Below are positions 17,693 through 26,154 of a DNA stretch of 64,000 nucleotides, in pieces. The stretch is from positions 124,001 through 188,000 of the forward strand of contig NZ_JAUNTW010000004.1 in NCBI RefSeq assembly GCF_030538495.1. The letters are read 5' to 3'. This stretch comes from Paracoccus sp. (in: a-proteobacteria) (GTDB lineage Bacteria; Pseudomonadota; Alphaproteobacteria; Rhodobacterales; Rhodobacteraceae). How positions within the stretch are numbered: position 1 is the first letter of the stretch; each line of letters opens with the position of its first letter. A program made the translations under genes and the position numbers. The notes beneath the pieces are model-generated. The model made no database searches and had not been told where the DNA came from. It was given only the letters and a program-made list of their open reading frames with translations.

Positions 17693-18112
17693 ATGACCCA
17701 AGATCAGCAGATTGCCGAAATCGCCCGCAGCGCCCGCGTGATTGCCGTTGTGGGCCTGTCCCCGAACGAAGCCCGCCCCAGTTATGGCGTGGCGCGTTAC
17801 CTGCAATCACAGGGGTTCCGCGTGATCCCGGTCAACCCCGGCCATGCGGGGCAACAGATTTTAGGCGAAACCGTCTATGGCTCGCTGGCCGATATTCCCG
17901 CCGATATCGTGGTGGATATGGTGGACGTGTTCCGCAAATCCGACGCCGTGGCTGGCGTGGTGGATGAGGCGATCACCAACCTGCCGCATCTGCGCGTGAT
18001 CTGGACCCAACTTGGCGTTCGTGACGACGCGGCGGCGGATAAGGCCCGCGCGCAGGGCCTGACCGTCATTCAGGACCGCTGCCCGAAAATCGAATTTCCG
18101 CTTTATCTGTAA
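17693..18112 (+). CDS. CoA-binding domain protein (YccU type)
   Basis: 139 aa. A Rossmann-like CoA-binding domain covers most of it: VIAVVGLSPNEARPSYGVARYL near residues 16-37, FRVIPVNPGHAGQQILGE, DMVDVFRKSDAVAGVVDEA, and the end VIQDRCPKIEF. Such single-domain proteins resemble the N-terminal part of succinyl-CoA synthetase alpha but have no assigned reaction. The start at 17693 is decided by AGGAGG 7 nt upstream. Confidence 0.88.
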   Translation: MTQDQQIAEIARSARVIAVVGLSPNEARPSYGVARYLQSQGFRVIPVNPGHAGQQILGETVYGSLADIPADIVVDMVDVFRKSDAVAGVVDEAITNLPHLRVIWTQLGVRDDAAADKARAQGLTVIQDRCPKIEFPLYL

Positions 18113-18115
18113 CGC

Positions 18116-18144
18116 AAAAGGCCCCGGAAACCGGGGCCTTTTTT
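18116..18144. terminator. Bidirectional terminator
   Basis: AAAAGGCCCCGG-AAA-CCGGGGCCTTTTTT, a perfect stem with A and T runs on the two sides, lies between the convergent CoA-binding and OmpA-like genes and can end transcripts from both. Confidence 0.93.
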
Positions 18145-18159
18145 CATGTAGCGCGTGGA

Positions 18160-20343
18160 TTAACGCGCGGTCTGCATCAGATCGGTGATGCGGCGGACCG
18201 ATGCGCGGCGGTTTTCGCGAATGTCGCCTTCGGCCCGGATGCGCAGGAATTGTTCGCCATAGCCTTGGGTCACCATGTTTTCCGGCGGCACCTGAAAATA
18301 TTCCGTCAGGGCCAATGCCACGCTTTCGGCGCGACGATCCGACAGGGCCAGGTTGAACACGTCCGACCCCACGGTGTCGGTATGCCCTTCGATCAGGAAC
18401 ATTTCATGCGGGTTGGCGCGGACCTGATCCTGAATGATCTTGCCCAACGTCGCCAATTGCCGCGCCTGATCCGGCTTGATCGCCGCCGACCCGGTGTCAA
18501 AGGTGATCGCGTCGATATTCACCGGCGCAACCAAGGCGCGCACCTCGGGGATGTTGCGGATCTGTGACAGGCTGAAGCGACGATCCAGCACGGTTTCGCG
18601 TTGCAGCGCGGCGCGCAGTTCGTCTTCGTTCAGCGGCGCGGTCGTGGTCTGGACCGGAGCCGGCGCGGGCAGCGTCGCCAGATCGACGGGCTGCACGTTT
18701 GCGGTGTCGTCGATCAGCGTGGTGGTGACGCCATCCGCCGCGACCAAAGTCCGACGCAGCACGCGCAGATTGGCGTCGCGGATGGTCACAACCTTGCTGC
18801 CGTCTTCGCGGGTCACAATGGTGCGCGACGACCCATCGTCAAAGTTCTCGGTCGTCACGGTGCTGCCCGGCTGACGCAACAGGGCGACGTCATCGCGGAT
18901 CACCTCGGCGCTGCCATCGGCGCGGGTCACGACCACGCGGTCGGGCGCGGCCAGTGCGACCTGACGGTTATTCGCCAGCATCGCGCCGACGGCAATACCG
19001 CCCAAGCCCAGCAGAACCGCCGTGGTCAGGTCATTATCGCGGCCACCCGACGCCTGCGCCGGGGCCTGCGTTGACAACGCATCGCGCAGGCTGGTTTCGA
19101 AATCCTGACCCGAGGACCGCGCCGTTTCCGCCGTCACCTGTGTTTCCGTCACGTTGCCCGCACCATCGGCGGCCTCAAGCGCCGCCGCATCGGACGGAGC
19201 GGTCTCGGTCGCGGCTTCGCGCGATGCTTCGGTTTCTTTGGCGTCCTCTTCGGCGGCGCGCAGAACCATATCGCCTTCGTCATTGACGCGATACATCTGG
19301 TTCGCGGCCTCGGCCAGCTGGTAATCGCCGGTTGCGTTCTTTTCCAACACAACCCCGCGCGGAGTCATCACGCGGTCTTCGCCGGTGCAGGGCGGCGTCG
19401 CGCCATCCAGACAGGTCAGCGCGTCGGTTTTCAGCCCGCCCGCGATTTCGTCGTTCAGCACACGCGCCAGACGCGGCATGTTGGCCACACGCATCTGCGC
19501 CGCATCATCGGTCGCCAGGGTCAGCGTGGTATCCGGCGCGGTCTGCGCGGCCAAAGCGGCGGCCAAGTCATCCACGGCGGCCTTGGTGTCCGCGGCGGTG
19601 TCCTGCGCGGCCTCGGTCGCGGTGTCGATCAGTTCCTGTGCGGGGGTGGTGTCCTCGGCTGCGGCCTCGGTGGTTGCTTCGGCCGCAGGTTTATCAGCAG
19701 GCTTTTCGCTGGGCCGCGCGGATTCGGTCACCGGGGCGGTTTCAGCGGGTGCCTCGGCTGCGGGTTCCGGCGTGGCTTCCGGTTCAGCGGCGGGTTCAGC
19801 CGCTGCTTCCGGCGCAGCCTCAGCCGCAGGCGCAGGTTCTGCAGTTGCCTCGGGCGCGGCTTCAGGCGCGGGTGCAGGTTCAGCCGTCGCTTCAGCCTCT
19901 GCCGTCGCCTCAGCTGCAGCCTCAGGCGCAGGTTCGGCCTCGGCGGTCGCTTCTGGCGCGGATTCAACCGCAGGCGCCGCCTCAGCCGGCGCATCCGCCG
20001 CAACCTCGGCCAGTTCGGTATCCGTCACCTGACGACCTTCATCGGCCAGAACGATCAGCCCGTTTTCCGCCAGATCAACAACCAACCCGCCCGGCGTCAC
20101 AAATTCCACACCATCCGCGCAGGGACGACTGGCACCATCGGCACACAGCAACCCGTCACCCGTCAAACCCATCGCCAGTTCCGCCGCCAAATCGGCAGTG
20201 CGCCCCGGCTGCGACAGCGCCTGATTTGCGGCCTGCCCGGCGGCGGCGTCATCGGCAATCCGCGTTTCGGCAAATGCCAGATGCGGGGCCAGCAGCGACA
20301 GACAGGCGGCAATGGCGGTCGTGTTATGAATAACTCGGCGCAT
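18160..20343 (-). CDS. Large OmpA-family outer-membrane or peptidoglycan-associated protein with Ala/Glu/Pro tract
   Basis: 727 aa. Signal peptide (residues 1-25, ending HLAFAE), a short domain with paired cysteines (LLCADGASRPCADG) that recurs near residue 310 (LTCLDGATPPCTGE), and an Ala/Glu/Pro-rich low-complexity stretch of about 150 residues between them. Then comes a hydrophobic Gly-rich helix near 455-475 and a C-terminal OmpA-like domain: IEGHTDTVGS, FNLALSDRRAESV, MVTQGYGEQF and RENRRASVRR, which bind peptidoglycan. The repeated Cys module and the tract suggest an elongated periplasmic spacer. GGAAGGA precedes the ATG. Confidence 0.88.
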   Translation of the reverse strand: MRRVIHNTTAIAACLSLLAPHLAFAETRIADDAAAGQAANQALSQPGRTADLAAELAMGLTGDGLLCADGASRPCADGVEFVTPGGLVVDLAENGLIVLADEGRQVTDTELAEVAADAPAEAAPAVESAPEATAEAEPAPEAAAEATAEAEATAEPAPAPEAAPEATAEPAPAAEAAPEAAAEPAAEPEATPEPAAEAPAETAPVTESARPSEKPADKPAAEATTEAAAEDTTPAQELIDTATEAAQDTAADTKAAVDDLAAALAAQTAPDTTLTLATDDAAQMRVANMPRLARVLNDEIAGGLKTDALTCLDGATPPCTGEDRVMTPRGVVLEKNATGDYQLAEAANQMYRVNDEGDMVLRAAEEDAKETEASREAATETAPSDAAALEAADGAGNVTETQVTAETARSSGQDFETSLRDALSTQAPAQASGGRDNDLTTAVLLGLGGIAVGAMLANNRQVALAAPDRVVVTRADGSAEVIRDDVALLRQPGSTVTTENFDDGSSRTIVTREDGSKVVTIRDANLRVLRRTLVAADGVTTTLIDDTANVQPVDLATLPAPAPVQTTTAPLNEDELRAALQRETVLDRRFSLSQIRNIPEVRALVAPVNIDAITFDTGSAAIKPDQARQLATLGKIIQDQVRANPHEMFLIEGHTDTVGSDVFNLALSDRRAESVALALTEYFQVPPENMVTQGYGEQFLRIRAEGDIRENRRASVRRITDLMQTAR

Positions 20344-20461
20344 AAACTATCCTTCCCGTTGGGACATATCTGTTGCAACCTTAACAGACGGATCGCCAAA
20401 GGGTTCCCAAAACCGCGTTATCGGCCCGTGAACGACCAAGGGCGCAGGATGCCCCGCGCCC

Positions 20462-20524
20462 TATCTTCTGTGTGCAAATATCCCGGGGGGAATCCGCGGA
20501 ACGCGGATGGGGGGCTGGCCCCCC
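20462..20524 (-). repeat. Structured 3'-end element behind fpr (copy 2)
   Basis: Read on the reverse strand after the fpr stop: a GGGGGG/CCCCCC hairpin (20509-20524), a second 7-bp hairpin ATCCGCG/CGCGGAT (20492-20508), TCCCCCC, and then GGATATTT-GCA-CACAGAAGATA (20462-20483). The layout and much of the sequence match the copy at 52137-52199, with paired changes in the second stem. It may act as the fpr terminator although there is no T-run. Confidence 0.8.
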
Positions 20525-20531
20525 TGCGCCG

Positions 20532-21362
20532 TCAGACGCCTTCGCCCACGAATGCCTTTTCGACCACGAATTCTTTGGGGTCGGAATTGGCACCTTCGCG
20601 CAGGCCGAACCCTTCCAGCACCGCCTTAACGTCGATGTTGAAGGCCAGCGATCCGCAGATCATCGCGCGGTCGTTTTCGGGGGTGATCGGCGGCAGGTTC
20701 AGGTCCGACAGAACCTTGCCCGACGCCAGATTGTCCGTGATCCGCCCCATCAGAGACGATTCTTCCCGCGTCGTGGTGGGGTAATACAGCAACCGGCTGG
20801 CAAAGTCGTCGCCGAACATTTCGGTCAGCAAGGGGTCGTTCTTCAGATCCTCGACCAGCTTGCGGCCATATTCCAGTTCGGACGCCGTGCGGCAGGTGTG
20901 CATCATGATGACCTGTTCGTAACGCTCGAACGTTTCGGGGTCGCGCATCAGGGATGCAAAGGGCGCAATGCCGGTGCCGGTGGCCAGAAACCACATGCGT
21001 TTGCCCGGCAGCAGAGCATCCAGAACCAGCGTGCCAACGGGCTTCGGGCGCAGGATAATTTCGTCCCCCGGCTGGATGTGTTGCAAGCGGCTGGTCAGAG
21101 GGCCGTCCTGCACCTTGATGGAATAAAATTCCAGTTCGTCATCCCAATTCGGGCTGGCAATGGAATAGGCGCGCAGGATCGGTTTGCCGTTCTCATCCGG
21201 CAGGCCGATCATGACAAATTCCCCCGACCGGAACCGCAGGCTGGCGGGGCGGGTGACGCGGAACGAAAACAGGCTGTCGTTCCAATGCGTGACAGCGGTC
21301 ACAGTCTGCGCATCGGGCAGGGTTTTGGGGGCGGCTTGGGCCACGGGCATATCCAATGTCAT
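20532..21362 (-). CDS. fpr: Ferredoxin--NADP reductase
   Basis: 276 aa. FAD domain with RAYSIASPNWDDELEFYSIK (RxYS flavin motif) and the NADP domain with FLATGTGIAPFASLMRD and the specific ending FVVEKAFVGEGV. It supplies electrons from NADPH to ferredoxin or flavodoxin, which fits its place beside the sulfite reductase and APS reductase genes, both of which need such electrons. It lies 54 bp downstream of the DUF934 gene on the same strand and is probably the last gene of the cys operon. Confidence 0.94.
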   Translation of the reverse strand: MTLDMPVAQAAPKTLPDAQTVTAVTHWNDSLFSFRVTRPASLRFRSGEFVMIGLPDENGKPILRAYSIASPNWDDELEFYSIKVQDGPLTSRLQHIQPGDEIILRPKPVGTLVLDALLPGKRMWFLATGTGIAPFASLMRDPETFERYEQVIMMHTCRTASELEYGRKLVEDLKNDPLLTEMFGDDFASRLLYYPTTTREESSLMGRITDNLASGKVLSDLNLPPITPENDRAMICGSLAFNIDVKAVLEGFGLREGANSDPKEFVVEKAFVGEGV

Positions 21363-21416
21363 AACAAACGTTCCGTCTGGTGTTAGTCGATGCAGGCGCG
21401 CAGGGAAACCCCGCGA

Positions 21417-21788
21417 TCACCCGGCCAGCTGCGCCCGATGGTCCCATGCCTGCCAATCGGCGCGGGCCAGCCACTGTTCGGCGGGCTGGCGGGCGGCAAT
21501 GTCGGGGGCGACGTGAACTTCGTCAAAGCCCACACGGCGGGCCATGGCGTATTGATCCGCGATCAGGCGACCCGTGGCGCGCAGCCGCCCCTGATAGCCC
21601 AATTCCCGCAGCAAACGCGCCAGCGAAAAGCCGCGCCCATCCGAAAATGACGGAAAATCAATGGCGATCAGGTCGTGGCCCAGATAATCGCCCAGCGTTT
21701 TCGGGTCGGTGTCGGGGGCCAGCGTGATTGCTGCGTCTTCGGTCAGCGGGTGAAAGCCGTCATCACGAACGATAATCTGGTCGGTCAT
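21417..21788 (-). CDS. DUF934 family protein of the cys operon
   Basis: 123 aa. Contains IAIDFPSFSDGRGFSLARLLR and GYQGRLRATGRLIADQYAMA, the conserved core of DUF934, a small family found with cysI/cysH and presumed to help assimilatory sulfite reduction. The ATG at 21788 overlaps the cysH stop (ATGA) and has AAAGG upstream. The reaction is unknown. Confidence 0.9.
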   Translation of the reverse strand: MTDQIIVRDDGFHPLTEDAAITLAPDTDPKTLGDYLGHDLIAIDFPSFSDGRGFSLARLLRELGYQGRLRATGRLIADQYAMARRVGFDEVHVAPDIAARQPAEQWLARADWQAWDHRAQLAG

Positions 21789-22516
21789 GCCGGAACCTTT
21801 CCGCGGACCATGCGCCCGCCAATAAAGTGGATGCCACATTCGGTCTTGTCGCTGCCGCGCCAACGGCCTGCGCGTGGGTCTTCGCCGGGTTTTACGGGCG
21901 AGGTGCAGGGCGCGCAACCGATCGACGGATACCCCCGCGCGACCAGAGGGTGACGCGGCAGGTTGTTTTCGATCATGTAATCCTGCACGTCCTGCGCGCG
22001 CCAATGGGCCAGCGGATTGACCCGCAGCCGCGACGGCTGTTCGGGTTCAAAGAACTGCAATTCCGTGCGCTCGCCGCCCTGAAACCGTTTGCGCCCGGTG
22101 ATCCATGCGTCAAATCCCGACAGCGCGTTTTCCAGCGGCACGGTTTTGCGGAAATCACAGCAGGCATCGGGGTTGGTTTTGTGCAGATCGCCGTTCGGGT
22201 CGTGACGGGCAACATCCGCATCGGACGCGCGGATGATCTGCACATTGGTCAGGCCCAGTTTCGCCGCGACGCTGGCCTGATAATCCAGCGTTTCGGGAAA
22301 CAGCATCTGCGTGTCAATGAACAGCACCGGCAGACCGGGCGCGACAACCGACACCATATGCAGCAACACCACCGATTCCGCGCCAAATGACGACACCAGG
22401 GCGACCTGCCCCAGATCGGGGTCACTGACCGCATGGCGCAGAACGCCCGTTGCGGCGTGGTGGCGGTATCGGTCGTTCAGCCGCGCGGCGCGGCTGTCCA
22501 GATCAGCGTCAAGCAT
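21785..22516 (-). CDS. cysH: Adenylylsulfate (APS) reductase, thioredoxin-dependent
   Basis: 243 aa. Reduces APS to sulfite. Shows the PP-loop-like SSFGAESVVLLHMV and the CC...CxxC cysteines (DACCDFRKTVPL and GCAPCTSPV) that bind a 4Fe-4S cluster and mark APS rather than PAPS use. The C-terminal KTECGIHF carries the catalytic cysteine. The ATG at 22516 overlaps the cysI stop by 8 bp. Confidence 0.95.
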   Translation of the reverse strand: MLDADLDSRAARLNDRYRHHAATGVLRHAVSDPDLGQVALVSSFGAESVVLLHMVSVVAPGLPVLFIDTQMLFPETLDYQASVAAKLGLTNVQIIRASDADVARHDPNGDLHKTNPDACCDFRKTVPLENALSGFDAWITGRKRFQGGERTELQFFEPEQPSRLRVNPLAHWRAQDVQDYMIENNLPRHPLVARGYPSIGCAPCTSPVKPGEDPRAGRWRGSDKTECGIHFIGGRMVRGKVPA

Positions 22517-24167
22517 CGGCCACCTCGGGATAGAGGGCCGCTTTGAACGGTGCCACGCCAAGGCGGCGATAGGTGTCGATGAACCGTTCCTGCGGATGGT
22601 CGCGCAGGTCCAGATAGGCGCGCATCAGGCGGTCGATGGCGGGAACGACCTCTTCCGCCGGAAAGCCTGCACCGGCGCGCTGACCAATGGCCGGAATGTC
22701 GTAGGCGTCGCCGCCCAGCGTGATCTGGTAATTTTCGACGCCCGCGCGGTCCAGCCCAAGGATGCCGATATGGCCCAGATGGTGATGGCCGCAAGCGTTG
22801 ATGCAGCCGGAAATGCGGATGTTCAGGCGGCCGATTTCGTCCTCAAGCCCCTGATCGCGGAAATGGTCCGCGATGTCTTGGGCAATCGGGATCGACCGGG
22901 CCGTCGCCAATGCGCAGTAATCCATGCCGGGGCAGGCGATGATGTCGCTGGTCAGGCCCGCATTCGCGGTTGCCAGCCCCGCCCCCCGCAGCGCGGCATA
23001 GAGCGCGGGCAGATCGGATTGATGCACATGCGGCAGCGCGACGTTCTGATCGTGCATGATGCGCAGATCGGCGTGGCCATATTGTTCCGCCAGATCGGCC
23101 AGCAGGCGCATCTGTTCGGCCGTCGCATCGCCCGGCGTGGCCCCCGGCGCCTTGAGCGTGACGATGACGCTGGCGTAACCCGGTGCGCGGTGCGGGTGCA
23201 GGTTGGTGTCGGTCCAGCTGCGGAAGGCCGGGTTGCGGTCACGTTCCGCGGTGAACGCATCAACCGGCGCATCGCGGAAATCAGGCGCGGTGAAACGGTC
23301 GCGGAAAATCGCCAAAGCTTCGCGGTCGGCATTGTTAAAGCTGCGGCGGCGGGCGGCAAATTCCGCCTCGATTTCGTCGCGCATCACGTCCAGACCGCGT
23401 TCCAGCACGGTAATTTTGATGCGCGCCTTATATTTATTGTCGCGGCGACCGGCGAGGTTAAAGGTGGCGATGATCGCCTCCATATAGGGCAGCAGGTCGG
23501 CTTCGGGCAGGAAATCGCGAACGACCTGCGCCAACAGCGGCGTGCGCCCCAAGCCCCCGCCGATGGACACCTGAAAGCCCATCTCGCCGTCCTGACGCAC
23601 CAGACGCAGGCCAATATCATGCGCCGCAATCACGGCACGATCCTGCGCGCCGCCGGAAATGGCGATTTTGAATTTGCGCGGCAGGAACTGGAATTCCGCG
23701 TGATCGGTGGACCAAGCGCGCAGCAATTCGGCATAGGGGCGCGGATCGGCAATCTCATCCGCCGCAGCACCGGCGAACGCATCGGTCGTCACGTTGCGGA
23801 TGGTGTTGCCTGATGTCTGGATCGCGTGCATCCCCACACGCGCCAATTCGTCCAGCATGTCGGGAATATCGACCAGCTTCGGCCAGTTATACTGGATGTT
23901 CTGGCGGGTGGTGAAATGGCCATAACCCTGATCCCATTTTTCCGCCAGCAACGCCAGCACGCGCATCTGATCGGGGCTGATCGTGCCATAGGGGATCGCC
24001 ACCCGCAGCATATAGGCGTGCAATTGCAGATACACCCCGTTCATCAGGCGCAGAGGGCGAAATTCGTCCTCGGTCAGGCTGCCATCCAGACGGCGTTCGA
24101 CCTGCGCCCGGAACTGCGCGGCGCGATGACGGACGTAATCGGTATCAACGGGGCGAATATCAAACAT
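22509..24167 (-). CDS. cysI: Sulfite reductase hemoprotein (nitrite/sulfite reductase family)
   Basis: 552 aa, two pseudo-symmetric ferredoxin-like/sirohaem halves. FTTRQNIQYNWPKL and FKIAISGGAQDR in the first half are sirohaem-domain motifs; the 4Fe-4S/sirohaem cysteines are in ACPGMDYCALA and SGCINACGHHHLGHIG. It catalyses the six-electron reduction of sulfite to sulfide; nitrite is a possible alternative, but the cysH neighbour argues for sulfite. The start at 24167 overlaps the DUF2849 stop. No sirohaem synthase (cysG) is next to it here. Confidence 0.93.
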   Translation of the reverse strand: MFDIRPVDTDYVRHRAAQFRAQVERRLDGSLTEDEFRPLRLMNGVYLQLHAYMLRVAIPYGTISPDQMRVLALLAEKWDQGYGHFTTRQNIQYNWPKLVDIPDMLDELARVGMHAIQTSGNTIRNVTTDAFAGAAADEIADPRPYAELLRAWSTDHAEFQFLPRKFKIAISGGAQDRAVIAAHDIGLRLVRQDGEMGFQVSIGGGLGRTPLLAQVVRDFLPEADLLPYMEAIIATFNLAGRRDNKYKARIKITVLERGLDVMRDEIEAEFAARRRSFNNADREALAIFRDRFTAPDFRDAPVDAFTAERDRNPAFRSWTDTNLHPHRAPGYASVIVTLKAPGATPGDATAEQMRLLADLAEQYGHADLRIMHDQNVALPHVHQSDLPALYAALRGAGLATANAGLTSDIIACPGMDYCALATARSIPIAQDIADHFRDQGLEDEIGRLNIRISGCINACGHHHLGHIGILGLDRAGVENYQITLGGDAYDIPAIGQRAGAGFPAEEVVPAIDRLMRAYLDLRDHPQERFIDTYRRLGVAPFKAALYPEVADA

Positions 24168-24489
24168 TGGCGTTTTCCGACTGACGGGCCTGAATCCCGT
24201 GGAAATAATTGGACGGGCCGCGCTGACGGAACGCCTCGCGGAAATGGGTCGGTTCGGGGCCGTTGGGGCCGCGCCGCGCCTCGACCAGATAGGGGCCGAC
24301 CACGCGGTCGGCCTGACCAATCGCGCGCAGCAGGGCCAGATCGGCAATCGCCTCATCTTCGAACAGGGTGGCTTGGCGCGGGTCGGCGGTCCAGCCATCA
24401 TCGCACATCCAGATGTTATGACCTTCGCGCAAATCGTTGGCGGTGATGACACCGGGACGCTGTGCCGTGGGGGCAAAGGTTTTGGACAT
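24160..24489 (-). CDS. DUF2849 family protein, first gene of the cys operon
   Basis: 109 aa. Begins MSKTFAPTAQRPGVITANDL and has IWMCDDGWTADPRQATLFED, the conserved DUF2849 pattern; the family occurs almost only ahead of cysI. The role is unknown. The ATG at 24489 has GAAAGG upstream. It overlaps cysI by 8 bp and is divergent from an Lrp-type regulator, with an AT-rich 100-bp gap that probably holds the operon promoter. Confidence 0.88.
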   Translation of the reverse strand: MSKTFAPTAQRPGVITANDLREGHNIWMCDDGWTADPRQATLFEDEAIADLALLRAIGQADRVVGPYLVEARRGPNGPEPTHFREAFRQRGPSNYFHGIQARQSENANV

Positions 24490-24589
24490 GGATTCGGACC
24501 TTTCGATAGGATGCACCTATATAGGATTTTGTTCTGGATTTTGACGAGTATCTGCGAAAAATAAGGACATATCTTAGCGTGGGGGCAAA

Positions 24590-25105
24590 ATGCCAGAACA
24601 GAATCGTGAAAAAGCGCCAGATGCGCGAATGAATATCCGTCTGGATGAACTGGACCGCAAAATCCTGTCCCTGCTGCAACGCGATGCCAGCCTGTCGCTG
24701 GACCAGATCGCCGAACAGGTGGGCGCGTCGAAAACCCCCGTCTGGTCGCGCATCCGCAAGCTGCGCGACGGGGGCGTGATCCGCGGACAGGTCGCGTTGC
24801 TGGACCCCGACGCTCTGGGGCTTGAAGCGTGTTTCTTCGTCCTGATCCGCACCAGCGAACATGACAAAGACTGGGCCGGGCGGTTCCTGCGCGCCCTGCG
24901 CGACCGCCCCGAGGTGGTCGAGGCGCACCGGCTGGCCGGTGACATCGACTATATATTAAAGGTGCAGGTGCGGAACGCCCGCGCCTATGACCGCTTTTAT
25001 CAGTCCCTGATCGCCGAGGTGAAAATCCACAACGTCACCGCACTTTTGTCGATGGAGGAGATCAAGGCGACCAGTGCGCTTCCTATCCCCGACGCGGCGG
25101 GGTAA
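24590..25105 (+). CDS. Lrp/AsnC-family transcriptional regulator
   Basis: 171 aa. A winged helix-turn-helix (LDELDRKILSLLQRDASLSL, IAEQVGASKTPVWSRIRKLR, GVIRGQVALLDP) is followed by the RAM ligand-binding domain with AHRLAGDIDYILKVQVRNA. Lrp-type proteins sense amino acids. Since it is divergent from the DUF2849-cysI-cysH operon, a role in its control, possibly sensing a sulfur amino acid, is a reasonable guess. An in-frame ATG at 24629 is an alternative start. Confidence 0.92.
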   Translation: MPEQNREKAPDARMNIRLDELDRKILSLLQRDASLSLDQIAEQVGASKTPVWSRIRKLRDGGVIRGQVALLDPDALGLEACFFVLIRTSEHDKDWAGRFLRALRDRPEVVEAHRLAGDIDYILKVQVRNARAYDRFYQSLIAEVKIHNVTALLSMEEIKATSALPIPDAAG

Positions 25106-25126
25106 ACAGACGCAAAAGGGGGCCGT

Positions 25127-25486
25127 ATGACCTGGACCATCTGGCATAAATCGACCTGTTCAACATCGCGTTTCGTGCTGAACGCGCTGCGCGATGCGGG
25201 GGCGGATGTGACCGTGCGCGATTATATCGCGGACGCGCCAACGGCGGATGAAGTGCGCGATACGCTGCGGGTGTTGGGACTGTCCGCGGGGGAACTGATC
25301 CGGCGCAAAGAACCGCTGTTTCGGGAATTGGGGCTGGCGGGGGCCGGTGACAACGCGCTGATCGCCGCCATGGTCGCGCATCCGAATCTGATCGAACGCC
25401 CCGTTGTTCTGGGGCCGAAATCGGCGTTGTGCCGCCCCAAGGAAACCGTGTTCGACCTGTTGGGGGCGCATGACCCGGCTGGTTGA
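25127..25486 (+). CDS. arsC: Arsenate reductase ArsC (thioredoxin-fold, Spx/ArsC family)
   Basis: 119 aa. [16 protein letters not shown] places the catalytic cysteine at residue 11; [14 protein letters not shown] and [11 protein letters not shown] carry the arginines that bind arsenate in glutaredoxin-coupled ArsC enzymes. It overlaps the arsH-like gene by 17 bp, which supports an arsenic role, although YffB-like relatives of unknown function share the fold. AAGGGGG precedes the ATG. Confidence 0.85.
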   Translation: MTWTIWHKSTCSTSRFVLNALRDAGADVTVRDYIADAPTADEVRDTLRVLGLSAGELIRRKEPLFRELGLAGAGDNALIAAMVAHPNLIERPVVLGPKSALCRPKETVFDLLGAHDPAG

Positions 25487-26147
25487 TCTGCCCGATCCCG
25501 ACGATGTGCCGCTGCTGGACGTGGCCCTGTTGCCGCGCGTCGAACCGGGCGATGATCCGGTTAAGGTGCTGATCCTGTTCGGCAGTTTGCGTAAGGTCAG
25601 CTATTCCCGGCTGGCGGCGTTTGAAATGGCGCGGCTGCTGCGGCATCTGGGGGCGGATGTGCGGATCTTTGACCCGCGCGATTTGCCTTTGCCCGATCAG
25701 GCCCCCGGTCATCCGGCGATTGCGGAACTGCGCGATTACACGCTGTGGGCGGATGCGATGGTCTGGTCCAGCCCGGAAACCCACGGGCAAATGTCGGGCC
25801 TGATGAAAACGCAGATCGACCACATCCCCCTGACGCTGGGCGCGATCCGCCCGACGCAGGGGCAGGTGCTGGCCGTGATGCAGGTCTGCGGCGGCAGTCA
25901 GAGCTTTAACGCCGTCAACAATATGCGCATCCTTGGCCGTTGGATGCGGATGTTCACGATCCCGAACCAGTCATCCGTCGCCCGCGCTTATCAGGAATTT
26001 GACGCGGACGGGCGGATGCGGGCGTCGCCCTATTACGACCGGATCGTGGATGTGGCGCAGGAACTGATGCGCCTCACCCACCTGCTGCGCCCACATCGCG
26101 GGCAACTGGCCGACCGGTATTCCGAACGCCGCGCCGCGCGGGTCTGA
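25470..26147 (+). CDS. arsH: NADPH-dependent FMN reductase, ArsH type
   Basis: 225 aa. The flavodoxin-like fold shows [20 protein letters not shown] (FMN phosphate loop), [20 protein letters not shown] and the [20 protein letters not shown] region typical of ArsH. ArsH oxidises trivalent methylarsenicals or acts as an azo/quinone reductase. It overlaps arsC. No arsR or arsB is seen here, so the pair may depend on a distant locus. Confidence 0.9.
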   Translation: MTRLVDLPDPDDVPLLDVALLPRVEPGDDPVKVLILFGSLRKVSYSRLAAFEMARLLRHLGADVRIFDPRDLPLPDQAPGHPAIAELRDYTLWADAMVWSSPETHGQMSGLMKTQIDHIPLTLGAIRPTQGQVLAVMQVCGGSQSFNAVNNMRILGRWMRMFTIPNQSSVARAYQEFDADGRMRASPYYDRIVDVAQELMRLTHLLRPHRGQLADRYSERRAARV

Positions 26148-26154
26148 CCCGCGC

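Noticed and set aside
19740..20010. CRISPR-like array in the repetitive tract of the OmpA-like gene
   Set aside because: The repeats are short, imperfect, in frame and encode Ala/Glu/Pro; no constant repeat with unique spacers. No CRISPR array was seen anywhere in the window.
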